Assembly (NCBI GenBank): GCA_027449865.1
Contig: DAIDKV010000182.1
Span: forward strand, 1-54,394
Direction: 5' to 3'
Length of the DNA stretch: 54,394 nt
Source: Planctomycetales bacterium
Lineage (GTDB): Bacteria > Planctomycetota > Planctomycetia > Isosphaerales > Isosphaeraceae
The notes under the pieces are model-generated. The model did not search any database and was not told where the DNA came from. It saw only the letters and a list, made by a program, of their open reading frames with translations. The position numbers and the translations under genes were made by a program. Below are positions 36,484-44,666 of the stretch, in pieces. Position 1 is the stretch's first letter. Every line of letters starts with the position of its first letter.

Positions 36484-37419
36484 TCAACCTTCGGAGGTCT
36501 CGCCGTTCCGGCCGAGGCCGAGAACCTGGCGTCGGTAGGCCGCCGGGGTTGTCTTCAACGTCCGACGGAAGACCTCCGTCAGGTGGCTCTGCGACGAGAA
36601 GCCGACGGCCAGCGAGACCTCTGTGATCGGACGGTGTGGGTCGCGGAGCAGTTCGCAGGCGCGGGCGATCCGCAATTCGGTGACGTAGCGATGGGGGGTC
36701 TGACCGGTCACCTCGCGGAACGCCCCCAGAAAATAGTTCGGGCTCAGCCCGGCGAGGGCGGCGAGCGTCTCGAGCGAGACATCGTCGCGGAGATTCCTTC
36801 GGATGTAGTCGATCACGGGCGAGAGCCTCGGATCGCTCAGGGTTTCCTCGTCCCCCGGCCGGCGGACGATCGTCGAATGATCCCAGAGCAACCGGACAGC
36901 GATCAGCTCCTGGTACGCGGAGGCCATGGCGCGTGAGCCGGGATTAGGTTCGAGAATCCGGTCCGCCATCCGCGATCCGAGGTCCCACAGTTCCTCGTCG
37001 TCGCGATGCAGCCCCTCGATGATCCGATACGCCGACGCCATCTCCGGCCACTCGTCTCGGGCGAGCGGATCGAGTCGGTCCGGGTCGACGGGATGCAGAA
37101 ACGCCTCGATGGGTTCCACCACCCGGATACGGTGGCCCTCGCCTCCGGGCGCGACGAGCAGATCGCCGGCCCGGATCGTGAGCCTGGAGAACCGATTCCC
37201 GCGCCGCCAGTCGAGCTGGGATGTTCCCTTCCGGACGAAGAGCAGGAACGGGAACACCGCGGAGAGGTCCACAAACTCGGCGATTGGGCCGGCGAGGACG
37301 ACGCCGTGGATTCCCTCCCACCCGGCCGCTTCGGTTGAAGCAACGACGGTTTGTCCCCTGGGCGGCATCCGGGCGAGCCATTCTCGAGGAGTCCCGGCGG
37401 GCGGGCAGGGGGGATTCAT
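36484..37419 (-). CDS. AraC-family transcriptional regulator
   Basis: A 311-residue protein from ATG 37419 with GGAGAG seven bases upstream. The N-terminal ~170 residues form a cupin-like effector domain (GDLLVAPGGEGHRI typifies the barrel). The C-terminal two-helix-turn-helix domain spans ~205-300: VSLETLAALAGLSPNYFLGAFREVTGQTPHRYV, then ITEVSLAVGFSSQSHLTEVFRRTLKTTPAAYRR (given as the two recognition units). It binds DNA and responds to an unknown small ligand. It is embedded in the minus-strand metal-related block between the small membrane gene and the YbaN gene, so it may control these genes. Confidence 0.9.
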   Translation of the reverse strand: MNPPCPPAGTPREWLARMPPRGQTVVASTEAAGWEGIHGVVLAGPIAEFVDLSAVFPFLLFVRKGTSQLDWRRGNRFSRLTIRAGDLLVAPGGEGHRIRVVEPIEAFLHPVDPDRLDPLARDEWPEMASAYRIIEGLHRDDEELWDLGSRMADRILEPNPGSRAMASAYQELIAVRLLWDHSTIVRRPGDEETLSDPRLSPVIDYIRRNLRDDVSLETLAALAGLSPNYFLGAFREVTGQTPHRYVTELRIARACELLRDPHRPITEVSLAVGFSSQSHLTEVFRRTLKTTPAAYRRQVLGLGRNGETSEG

Positions 37420-37636
37420 CGTCGGCTCTCCTCGGCCGCCGGGCCTGGATCGGCTCGACCCGGACGGACAGGGCCCGGAACAACCCGGATTGGATCCAGC
37501 ATAGCGCGCCTGGCAGGACGGCTCAACGCGGATCTCGCCCTTTCAAACGGGGCAGGCCGGATCGGGCCGCCCCGGAAGTCGCCCTGTCCGGCGTTGGCCT
37601 CGGCGTCCACAAGAGTGACCCGACCGCGATTTCGAC

Positions 37637-37840
37637 TTAATGAACTGGTGTGGGGACATGAGGCCGAAGCTGGCCGCTTTCGACCATGCTTTCGAGGGCA
37701 TCGGCGATCCGGCTTTCCTGCTTGTCGAAGACGTTGAAGACCTTGCGCAGCTTGTTCCTTCTTCGATTGATTTCGTAACCGAGATAGAGAGCCACACAGG
37801 TTCCGACGACAGCCGGGAGAACGGGGAATTCTTCGTTCAT
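37637..37840 (-). CDS. Small single-pass membrane protein
   Basis: A 67-residue protein from ATG 37840, with GAGG six bases upstream. Residues 6-24 form one transmembrane helix (LPAVVGTCVALYLGYEI), followed by a strongly basic RRRNKLRK stop-transfer segment and an amphipathic helix (SRIADALESMVESGQL). It begins 14 bases after the preceding gene's stop, so the two are coupled. Its position in the same group as the pseudo-ATPase and HMA/YbaN genes recalls the small membrane genes that accompany some metal-ATPase clusters; that link is inference. Confidence 0.72.
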   Translation of the reverse strand: MNEEFPVLPAVVGTCVALYLGYEINRRRNKLRKVFNVFDKQESRIADALESMVESGQLRPHVPTPVH

Positions 37841-37854
37841 GGGGACCTCGGGCC

Positions 37855-38403
37855 TCACTCGATGAGCATTTCGACGGAAGTCTCGCGGAGAATCTTGACG
37901 ATCCCCTCGATCCCTTCGCGATGGAGCTCGCGGCGTACCTCGCGATCGAGCCGCGCGACCGATCGATTCAGGGTGATGAACCGGACGAATTCCTGCAACC
38001 GGGCGAGCGCCTGTTCGGGATGCCGCATCAATCCGAGGTTCAGCCGGAAGCCTCGGTATCCGCCGGCTTTCGATTGGTGGCATCCGTAGAGATCATAAAC
38101 GATGATCGTTGGATCGCAGCCGATGAGTTCCGGATCGTGCCCCTGGATCACGGCCGATTGCTGCGTCGTGAGCTCGAACAGGCTATCCGGCTCGAAAACA
38201 CCGCCGATGCCAAAAAGCCCCCTCAGGTGGAGGCGAACGACCTTCGAGACAGAGGCGTTCCAGCCGGTGTCGACCAGGAAGATGTTGAAGCGTTTCGTGG
38301 ATCGGTCGGGGGGTAGGCTGCTGACGCGCGTTCGGAGGTCCATCGGCTCGGATGGCTCGCGTCCGGGGCCCGAGTGCGCCCGTTCCTGCGCGGTTTTTGC
38401 CAT
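37855..38403 (-). CDS. Conserved-looking 182-residue cytoplasmic protein
   Basis: A soluble protein with no signal or membrane segment. A flexible N-terminal ~35 residues precede a compact alpha/beta domain: FNIFLVDTGWNASVSKVVRLHL, FELTTQQSAVIQGHDPELIGCDPTIIVYDLYG, and NLGLMRHPEQALARLQEFVRFITL. A C-terminal helical tail is rich in Arg and Glu (DREVRRELHREGIEGIVKIL). I do not recognise a named family; the opening strand and a later DPTIIVYD strand are thioredoxin-like in spacing but the Cys residues are absent. It lies between the pseudo-ATPase and the small membrane gene. Confidence 0.7.
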   Translation of the reverse strand: MAKTAQERAHSGPGREPSEPMDLRTRVSSLPPDRSTKRFNIFLVDTGWNASVSKVVRLHLRGLFGIGGVFEPDSLFELTTQQSAVIQGHDPELIGCDPTIIVYDLYGCHQSKAGGYRGFRLNLGLMRHPEQALARLQEFVRFITLNRSVARLDREVRRELHREGIEGIVKILRETSVEMLIE

Positions 38404-38497
38404 GAGGTTCGCGTCCGTTGGTGTCGGTCGTGTCGAGCGGAGGCGTCTCGCGGTGCTCGGAGTGGGGAGCGTCCGAGCGATCCTCGTTACGAATAAT

Positions 38498-40516
38498 TTA
38501 CGACGCGGAGGCGGCTGACGCCAGGGGCGCTCTGCTGTCCGTCTCGGCGACGTCGAGGCACATTCGGGCGGCGATCGCTCGGCGGACCTCCATATGGTGC
38601 CTGCGATCGGCCTCCAGGCGAGCGGCTCGCCGGAGTCCTGGGCCGGCCATCGCCATGGCGGCGACGGCCGACAGATTGTTGATGGCGATGGAGCCCAGCA
38701 CGCTCAGGCCCGCCGCGAAAACGGCGGCGACGGCCCCGAGATTCGGCAGGAAGACCAGCGACCAGGAGCGCCGGAGGTTCCGGTCGAGTTCCTGCCCGAT
38801 CGCCAGCAGGTCGAGCAGCCGATCGGGATTTCCGTCGAGAAGCACGACGTGGGCAAAATCGTCCAGCCCTTCGACGGCTCGGAGTGAGATCGCGACCTGG
38901 ACGGAATGGGCCAGCTCGGGCCCGATGATCCGATCACCGAGGTAGCAGGTTTTCCGACCATCCTGGCGGAGAGAGCGGCACGGGCCGGCAAGGTCGAGAT
39001 CCGGCGGAACCTCGATCATCTCGATCCCGATCGCCCGAAGGGCCGAGATCATCGCGGATCGATCGTGGCCCTCGGCCTGGCCGAGGTCGAGGAGGACCGT
39101 GTCGATCCCTCGGATTCGATCGAGGGCATCGGGATCCTTGAGGACAATCCCCGAGTGAGCCGCGAGCGAGATGGCCGCGATCCAGGAAAGAGGCGTGGCC
39201 ATCCGGAGTCCCGTTCCGAAATCGCGGCCGAGGACGGCGAGTGCGCCGGCCGGTCCGATGGCGGCCATCCCCGCGATGGCGAGGGCGGCCGTTGGCAGGA
39301 TCGCGAGGCCCGCGATTTTATCCCCTTGTCGAGAGGCTTTCGGAGACCAGTCGGCGGCTCGATCGAGGAACTGCCCAATCCGGGCGGCGGTCGTTTCTTC
39401 ATCCCTCGACATGACCTCGATCTCCATTCGGCCGGCCATCGCGATCGTCGAGGCGAGTGCGAGGGCGCCGGGTCTCTGGATGGTCGTGGTGGTCGCGAGG
39501 TGGAGTGGAGAACCGTCGAGGAGAGCGCCGCCGCTGACGATCCGGCCATCAATGGGGACGACCTCGCCCGCTTCGACGACCACGCGATCTCCCGGGCGGA
39601 GCCGGTCAACCGGTCTCCGAACGAGGACGCCGCCCTCTCGGGCGCGGGCGATCGCGGGTCGCTTGCGGAAGCCGTCGAGCAGGAGCCGCCGGGCATCCTC
39701 GCCCGACCGATTGGCGAGCGTTTGACCGACGCCGAGGCACCAGACAAGCAGAGCGCCCGGGAGGACCAGGGAGGTACCCAGGCATCCGAGGACGACCGCC
39801 GAGTCGAGAATCTCGGTTCCGAGTCGTCGCTCGCGGACGACTGCCCGATGCGCCTTCTGGAAGATCGGGACAGCCGCGAGGGCACACAGGACGCCCGCGG
39901 CCGGCAAGAGCCCGGGAGCGGCGAACTGGCCGATGGCCGCGACAGGCACCGCCGCCGTGGCGAGGGTCAGGTGCCAGTCGACCGGCTCCATCGCGCCGGG
40001 GTCCGGACATCTCTGGACCGCCCCCTCGACGATTGCGACCAGATCGCGCCCGAGAAGCTGCGCCGGGTCGTAATCCATGCGGACGTATCCCGAGGCCGGG
40101 ACGATTCGGTAGTCCTCGACACCGAGCGTCGCCGAGAGTTCCCGCGCGATGGCGCGAAGGAGTGGCGGACGGCGTCGGATGGCACGGTTCGTCATCACGA
40201 GTCGGCCTGGGCGAACGAGTTGGATCTCCCATTCGCCGGGATCGCGATCGCTCTCGATGGGATCGCCGTCACCGCGGAGAGCGGCGGCGAGACGCGAGAC
40301 CACGGTTTCCAGCCGGCCCTTTCCAGGACGGAACCGGATCTCGGCGTGTGGGACTTGCCTCGCCTGGATCGTGACGCCGAGTACCTCCGGGACGCCCGCG
40401 ATCCGTTCGAGGAACAACCCTCGCGCCGGGTTCTCGGCATCGCCGAAGAGGGTGGCACTCTCCAGCCGGATGCGGCCGCGCCCTGGGAACGTCACGGTCA
40501 GGTCATTCAACATCAT
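38498..40516 (-). CDS. P-type-ATPase-like membrane protein lacking catalytic motifs
   Basis: A 672-residue protein. Residues ~1-85 and ~95-170 are two HMA-like ferredoxin modules without CxxC. Residues ~180-270 hold the first transmembrane bundle, ~271-385 an actuator-like domain (RLRPGDRVVVEAGEVVPIDG is the typical lead-in), ~400-460 the central helices and ~580-625 the last ones. Every catalytic motif is altered: TGE is replaced around LDGSPLH (333-339), the CPC-type site by ATPLSW (440-445), DKTGT by DLGQA (477-481) and GDGxND by LGDRIIG (526-532). The nucleotide-binding N-domain is missing, making the protein ~100 residues short. It lies 35 bases after terC. Inference: a non-pumping metal-binding or scaffold protein. 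Confidence 0.82.
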   Translation of the reverse strand: MMLNDLTVTFPGRGRIRLESATLFGDAENPARGLFLERIAGVPEVLGVTIQARQVPHAEIRFRPGKGRLETVVSRLAAALRGDGDPIESDRDPGEWEIQLVRPGRLVMTNRAIRRRPPLLRAIARELSATLGVEDYRIVPASGYVRMDYDPAQLLGRDLVAIVEGAVQRCPDPGAMEPVDWHLTLATAAVPVAAIGQFAAPGLLPAAGVLCALAAVPIFQKAHRAVVRERRLGTEILDSAVVLGCLGTSLVLPGALLVWCLGVGQTLANRSGEDARRLLLDGFRKRPAIARAREGGVLVRRPVDRLRPGDRVVVEAGEVVPIDGRIVSGGALLDGSPLHLATTTTIQRPGALALASTIAMAGRMEIEVMSRDEETTAARIGQFLDRAADWSPKASRQGDKIAGLAILPTAALAIAGMAAIGPAGALAVLGRDFGTGLRMATPLSWIAAISLAAHSGIVLKDPDALDRIRGIDTVLLDLGQAEGHDRSAMISALRAIGIEMIEVPPDLDLAGPCRSLRQDGRKTCYLGDRIIGPELAHSVQVAISLRAVEGLDDFAHVVLLDGNPDRLLDLLAIGQELDRNLRRSWSLVFLPNLGAVAAVFAAGLSVLGSIAINNLSAVAAMAMAGPGLRRAARLEADRRHHMEVRRAIAARMCLDVAETDSRAPLASAASAS

Positions 40517-40551
40517 TGGTGAGGAGCCCGGGGCGTGGAATCGAGGTCTTC

Positions 40552-41415
40552 CTACAGTTTAGCTTCCGAACCACTGATGCGGCGATCCGAGCTCGTGAAT
40601 CCGTCGACCTCTCCCGCGCCGGCCGCTTCGCCCGGAACCTCGGAGGATTCGTCGGCCTCGGATAACGCTTCCGATTCCAGGAGTTCCAGATTGCTGGACA
40701 TCGGTTGAGAGGGGCCGCTCGGGCGGATCACAAAACTGAAAACCGCGATCAGCAGCATCACCGACCAGAAGACCCAGTCGTTGATGTGGAATGGGATGAT
40801 CTCCCCGGAATGAAGTCCGCTGACGACCAGTTTCAGCCCGATCCAGGCGACCAGCACGTAGGCTCCCTGGGCCAGTCCTGGGAATCGGTCGAGCAGGATG
40901 ACGAAATATCGGACCACGAACCGCATCGTGATGATGCCCAGCACGCCGCCGGCGAGGACGATGAAGAACTTTCCGTTGTCGCCGAACCGGGCCGGGAACT
41001 CATCAGCCATGGCGACGGCGGCCAGGATCGAATCGATCGAGAAGGCAATGTCCGTCAGCACGACCGAGACCACCATCCCCCAGAACTTCGATCGGCGTCC
41101 GTCGCCAGCGGCCTCGTGCCCCGTATCCGACTGGAGAAAATGCCTGATCGCAAGGTAGAGCAGATAACCGCCGCCGATCAGCTTGAAGATCCAGAATTTG
41201 AGGAGGATCGCCGAGAGTCCGACCGCCACGACACGGAACAGAATCGCTCCCCAGATCCCCCACTGAAGAACCTTCCGCTGCTCGCGCTTCGGCAGGTGGC
41301 GGACCATCAGTGCCAGGACCAGCGCATTGTCGGCGCTCAGGAGCCCTTCGAGGAAGACCAGCACTCCGATGTACCACGCGATGAGGGGGACGTCGGAGAG
41401 CGAGAACGGGATCAT
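40552..41415 (-). CDS. terC: TerC-family integral membrane protein
   Basis: A 287-residue protein from ATG 41415, with GGGAGG nine bases upstream. Seven or eight helices are visible, and the TerC signatures EGLLSADNALVLALM and VLTDIAFSIDSILAAVAM contain the conserved acidic residues thought to bind the metal. The C-terminal ~60 residues are an acidic, Ser/Glu-rich cytoplasmic tail. Family knowledge: TerC proteins export manganese or calcium-type cations and supply Mn to secreted enzymes; some are linked to tellurite resistance. It is the first gene of the group that contains the pseudo-ATPase, 35 bases apart. Confidence 0.92.
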   Translation of the reverse strand: MIPFSLSDVPLIAWYIGVLVFLEGLLSADNALVLALMVRHLPKREQRKVLQWGIWGAILFRVVAVGLSAILLKFWIFKLIGGGYLLYLAIRHFLQSDTGHEAAGDGRRSKFWGMVVSVVLTDIAFSIDSILAAVAMADEFPARFGDNGKFFIVLAGGVLGIITMRFVVRYFVILLDRFPGLAQGAYVLVAWIGLKLVVSGLHSGEIIPFHINDWVFWSVMLLIAVFSFVIRPSGPSQPMSSNLELLESEALSEADESSEVPGEAAGAGEVDGFTSSDRRISGSEAKL

Positions 41416-41802
41416 TTCGAGGGACCTCCCGCGGACCGACCCGGCTCGGGATGAATTCCAGGTGGAGAGTTCGGGGTGCCTCCGGCCGTCCGGAAGACGC
41501 GAAGATTCAACATCTTAACCGGAGTCCGCGCTCGCCGCGACCCTGCCTCGGCCGCAAGGCCGGGCCGGTTCGTTTCCTTCGGGGACCGCCGGGAAAACGG
41601 AGACTGCCTCCGGATAATGGCGGAGGTGCCTGTCCTCATTTCGTGGGCGAGGCGGTTCAGGGACGGGGACCGGTCAGGGGACGACCGATCCCTTTTTTCG
41701 CGTGGACCCAACCGTAGTGAGGAGGAACTGCCCTGAGAGGCCATCGATGCGACCCGACCGCGGGACCCTCCGCGAGAATAGGGTCGTCCCTCGGGACGGT
41801 CG
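41416..41802. other. Intergenic region upstream of terC
   Basis: 387 bases without a protein-like frame. A small hairpin with arms CGTCC and GGACG (41785-41798), just after the response-regulator stop at 41803, could terminate that gene. On the minus strand a CCTCCG/CGGAGG hairpin occurs near 41608-41627. Because terC genes often carry a yybP-ykoY manganese riboswitch I looked for GGGGAGUAG-type conserved loops and did not find them. Confidence 0.45.
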
Positions 41803-42228
41803 TCAGGCCAGGACGGAGCCGACCATCGTCCTCGTGATCCGGCCGGTCGACGGTCTCGACAGCTCCCGATGAATCCGGTCGAGCAAATCCAGGGGATGAT
41901 AGGGCTTGGTGAGGAACTGATCGACCTTCATCTCATGAAGCGCGACGATGTGGGCGTCGAGGATCGCCGCGCTACAGATCAGGACCGGCTGGCTCGGCCG
42001 CATCGCCTTGATCCGCCGACAAACATCCACACCCGAGAGGTAGGGCAGATTCAGGTCGAGGAGAACGAGGTCAAAGTACGGGTGGTCGGCATAGATCGAG
42101 GCCCCTTCGGAACCGTCGGCCGCCTCGATCACCTCGTACCCCTCGCCGCGGAGGAAGTCGGCGATCAGACGACGCAGGACGGGTTCGTCCTCCACCAGCA
42201 AGAGCTGACCACGCCCGTTCCCTACCAT
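41803..42228 (-). CDS. Single-domain response regulator (CheY-like receiver)
   Basis: A 141-residue protein from ATG 42228 (CAGGAG upstream). The receiver fold is complete: LLLVEDEPVLRRLIADFLRGEGYEV with the acidic pair, the phosphorylated Asp in LVLLDLNLPYLSGVDV (Asp about residue 60), Ser at VLICSAAI and the conserved Lys in FLTKPYHPLDLLDRI. There is no output domain, so it signals by protein contact. No histidine kinase is adjacent. It ends the long minus-strand group that starts with TolQ, though 243 bases separate it from the small membrane gene. Confidence 0.92.
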   Translation of the reverse strand: MVGNGRGQLLLVEDEPVLRRLIADFLRGEGYEVIEAADGSEGASIYADHPYFDLVLLDLNLPYLSGVDVCRRIKAMRPSQPVLICSAAILDAHIVALHEMKVDQFLTKPYHPLDLLDRIHRELSRPSTGRITRTMVGSVLA

Positions 42229-42471
42229 ATTCGTCTCCTGCTCGTGAGACCGCGACTCCTCGCGGTCAATCTGGACGTACCGGGTCGGCGCGATCGATTC
42301 CCACGCCGCTTTGATCCTACCTTTTCCAGAGGGGGACAAGCGGAGGATCATAGCGAAGCGAATACCTCGCGCCCACTGGGTTTTCTTCACAATCCAAATC
42401 CCCACGCTCCTTCGATTCTCGAGTCGGGAAGACCGGATAGAACGGCAAGGTGGGCAAACGAGGCGATCGCC

Positions 42472-42702
42472 TTATGACGACGAGACTTCGGGAGTGATCT
42501 CAGTGGAGGAAGCCGGGGAATCCGAAGCGTTTCGGTTCACTCCCAGAGCCTGGCATAAATAGGCGACGAGCAGGTGTTTGCTAATATTCAGGCCGAGGAT
42601 GCCCCAGAGAACCCCCAGCCGAAAGAGCCAGATGTTGATCGCAATCCCGGCGACCAGGCCGAGCATCATCGCGACGGTCATCTGGGCGGTGGGACGTTCC
42701 AT
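42472..42702 (-). CDS. Small two-helix membrane protein coupled to the SPFH genes
   Basis: A 76-residue protein from ATG 42702, five bases after the stop of the HflK-like gene, so it is translationally coupled. Residues ~8-50 form two hydrophobic helices (MTVAMMLGLVAGIAINIWLF and VLWGILGLNISKHLLVAYLC). The C-terminal ~25 residues are Ser/Thr/Glu-rich. No family is recognised. Being the last gene of the ATPase-SPFH group suggests it is a small partner of that complex (inference). Confidence 0.7.
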   Translation of the reverse strand: MERPTAQMTVAMMLGLVAGIAINIWLFRLGVLWGILGLNISKHLLVAYLCQALGVNRNASDSPASSTEITPEVSSS

Positions 42703-42707
42703 GCGAT

Positions 42708-43685
42708 CTAGTGTTGGCGACCGGCGGGTTTCCGGGGAGAGGCTCCCTCGGAACGGGTGATTGGTGCCTCCGGTGGGACCGGGGTGAACCGCCCGAGGAC
42801 GGTCAGGTCGGGCACCTGGCCAGGCGGAAGGATCAGCTTTCGGCGAACGCCCGCGAGCATGGCCTGAACGCTCTGGATGTAGATCGTCCGCCGGGTGAGG
42901 TCGGGCGACTTGCGAGCCTCGACGAGCAGGGCGAGGAAGCGATCGGCCTCGGCCCGGGCGGCGAGGAGGATTCGGCCCGCCTCGGACCTCGCCGATTCGC
43001 GGAGCGCTTCGCCTCGCGATGTTGCCGTCGCACGCTCGACCGCCTCGTGAGCGCGAGCGACCTGAATTCGGTCGTCGCGGCGGCTCTCGGCCGCCTGAGC
43101 CTCCGCGAAGTCGGCCGCGACCTCCGACGGCGGGCGGGCGTCGGTCAAACTCACGCCAAGGATTCGGAATCCCAGGCCCTGGGTCTCCACAAAGGACTGC
43201 AAGTCGTCGCGGGTCTCCCGCGCGATCTGGAGGCGGTCTGACCGGAGCGCCGCGTCGATCCCTCGACGACCGAGCGACCGCGAAAGCGCCGCCTCGGCGG
43301 CACCAGGGAGCAGAGCCTCGGCCCGCTCGCCCTGGATCGCGACCGCAACCGGGTCGGAGACGCGATACTGTAACGTCGCCTCAACGCGGAGGAGGTTCCA
43401 ATCGCCGGTCAGGAACTCGCCCGCCGACGGCTCGCGATCGGCCGACGCCGGCGCGGCCTGCCCGATGGTCAGGCGACGGACGGCATCCGTCGCGATCCGG
43501 TCGACGCGGTCGATCCCGAGCGGAATCCGCCAGTGCAGGCCAGGCCCCCAGGGTGGTTCGACGACCCGGCCGAGTCGGCGAACGACCGCGACCTCACCGG
43601 GCGCGACACTCACAAACCCCGACCCGAGGATCCCGAGGATCGCCAGAAACAGGACCGAGACCACGACAGTCCGGGTGCGTCTCAT
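42708..43685 (-). CDS. HflK-like SPFH/prohibitin protein
   Basis: A 325-residue protein with one N-terminal helix (residues ~5-25). The SPFH domain follows: VAPGEVAVVRRLGRVVEPPWGPGLHWRIP is the HflK-type opening (given in part), then ETQGLGFRILGVSLTDARPP and a long helical region (AEAQAAESRRDD, AHEAVERATATSRGEALRESARSEAGRI) that drives ring assembly. Family knowledge: HflK and HflC form a membrane cage around FtsH. No ftsH gene is present here. Two bases separate its start from the HflC-like gene upstream, so the pair is translated together. Confidence 0.88.
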   Translation of the reverse strand: MRRTRTVVVSVLFLAILGILGSGFVSVAPGEVAVVRRLGRVVEPPWGPGLHWRIPLGIDRVDRIATDAVRRLTIGQAAPASADREPSAGEFLTGDWNLLRVEATLQYRVSDPVAVAIQGERAEALLPGAAEAALSRSLGRRGIDAALRSDRLQIARETRDDLQSFVETQGLGFRILGVSLTDARPPSEVAADFAEAQAAESRRDDRIQVARAHEAVERATATSRGEALRESARSEAGRILLAARAEADRFLALLVEARKSPDLTRRTIYIQSVQAMLAGVRRKLILPPGQVPDLTVLGRFTPVPPEAPITRSEGASPRKPAGRQH

Positions 43686-43687
43686 GG

Positions 43688-44656
43688 TTATCGAGCCGCC
43701 TTCTGGATGGCCGGGGAGGGCTCGGCGCGACCGGCCTCTCGGGGCGCCTCGGCCGAGGAAACCGGCGCGGGTCCCTGAACCAGCAGCTTCAATAGCGGGC
43801 TGGTCGCCGAGAGAACCACCGTGGCGCGGTCGTCGAGAATCGATCGGTAGGCTTCAAGCGTCCGAAGGAACTCGAAGAACCGGGGGTCGCGGGCGTGCGC
43901 CTCGTTGAGCAGACGCGTGGCCTCGGCCTCGGCATTCCCCCGAATCCGGCTGGACTCGGCCTCGGCCTCGGCGAGGATCGTGTCTCGGGCGCGATCGGCC
44001 TGGCTGGTGATCGTCAAAAATTGTGCCTCGCCCTCGGCCCGGAGCCGGGCCGCGACCTGCCGGCGCTCGCTTCGGATCAGCTCGAAGACGGCCGGCCGGA
44101 CCTCCAGCGGATGACCGAACCGCCGGAGGCGGATATCGACCACTTCCACTCCCAACTCGTCGCGAGCGGCCGGGGCCACCGCGCCGAGAACCTCGCGAGT
44201 GACCGTGTCGAGCCCCCATCGGCCGGGGTCGGTCGAGGCCAGGCTCGCCAGTTCGCGGCGGCCGATCGCGTCGCTCAGGCTCGCCGAGACTCGCTCGTCG
44301 ATCCTCGCCTCGGCCAGCTCCGCCGTCCCCGAGCCTCGAAGAAAGGCGACCGGGTCCGCCACTCGCCAGACCACATACGCCGCCACCTCAAGGTTCCGCT
44401 TGTCACCCGTGATCACCTCCCGAGGCGCGGGATCGAAAACCCGGAACCGCCGGTCGATCTTGATGGCCGACTGCCAGGGCGCCTTGAAGTGCAGTCCGGC
44501 CCCGGTCGATCCTTCCCCGTAAACCGCCGAGACCCGGCCGAAGCTCGTGACCACGACCATCTCCGTCTCGTCGACGATCGCAACCGACGACGCCACCACC
44601 CCTACCAGGACGGCGATCCCAGGAACGATCACAAATCCACGCCGGAATCGGTTCAT
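43688..44656 (-). CDS. HflC-like SPFH/prohibitin protein
   Basis: A 322-residue protein with an N-terminal helix (IVPGIAVLVGVVASSVAIV). The HflC-type domain is recognisable by VTSFGRVSAVYGEGSTGAGLHFKAP, a REVITGDKRNLEVAAYVVWRVADP strand pair and EVVDIRLRRFGHP (given as separate pieces). A long helical C-terminal region is rich in Arg, Glu and Ala (RSERRQVAARLRAEGEAQFL). It lies ten bases after the ATPase-SPFH fusion and two before the HflK-like gene, so the three SPFH domains should be made together. Confidence 0.88.
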   Translation of the reverse strand: MNRFRRGFVIVPGIAVLVGVVASSVAIVDETEMVVVTSFGRVSAVYGEGSTGAGLHFKAPWQSAIKIDRRFRVFDPAPREVITGDKRNLEVAAYVVWRVADPVAFLRGSGTAELAEARIDERVSASLSDAIGRRELASLASTDPGRWGLDTVTREVLGAVAPAARDELGVEVVDIRLRRFGHPLEVRPAVFELIRSERRQVAARLRAEGEAQFLTITSQADRARDTILAEAEAESSRIRGNAEAEATRLLNEAHARDPRFFEFLRTLEAYRSILDDRATVVLSATSPLLKLLVQGPAPVSSAEAPREAGRAEPSPAIQKAAR

Positions 44657-44666
44657 TCAGATACCC

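Noticed and set aside
41416-41802. yybP-ykoY manganese riboswitch upstream of terC
   Set aside because: I searched for the conserved GGGGAGUAG-type loops of that riboswitch on the minus strand and did not see them.
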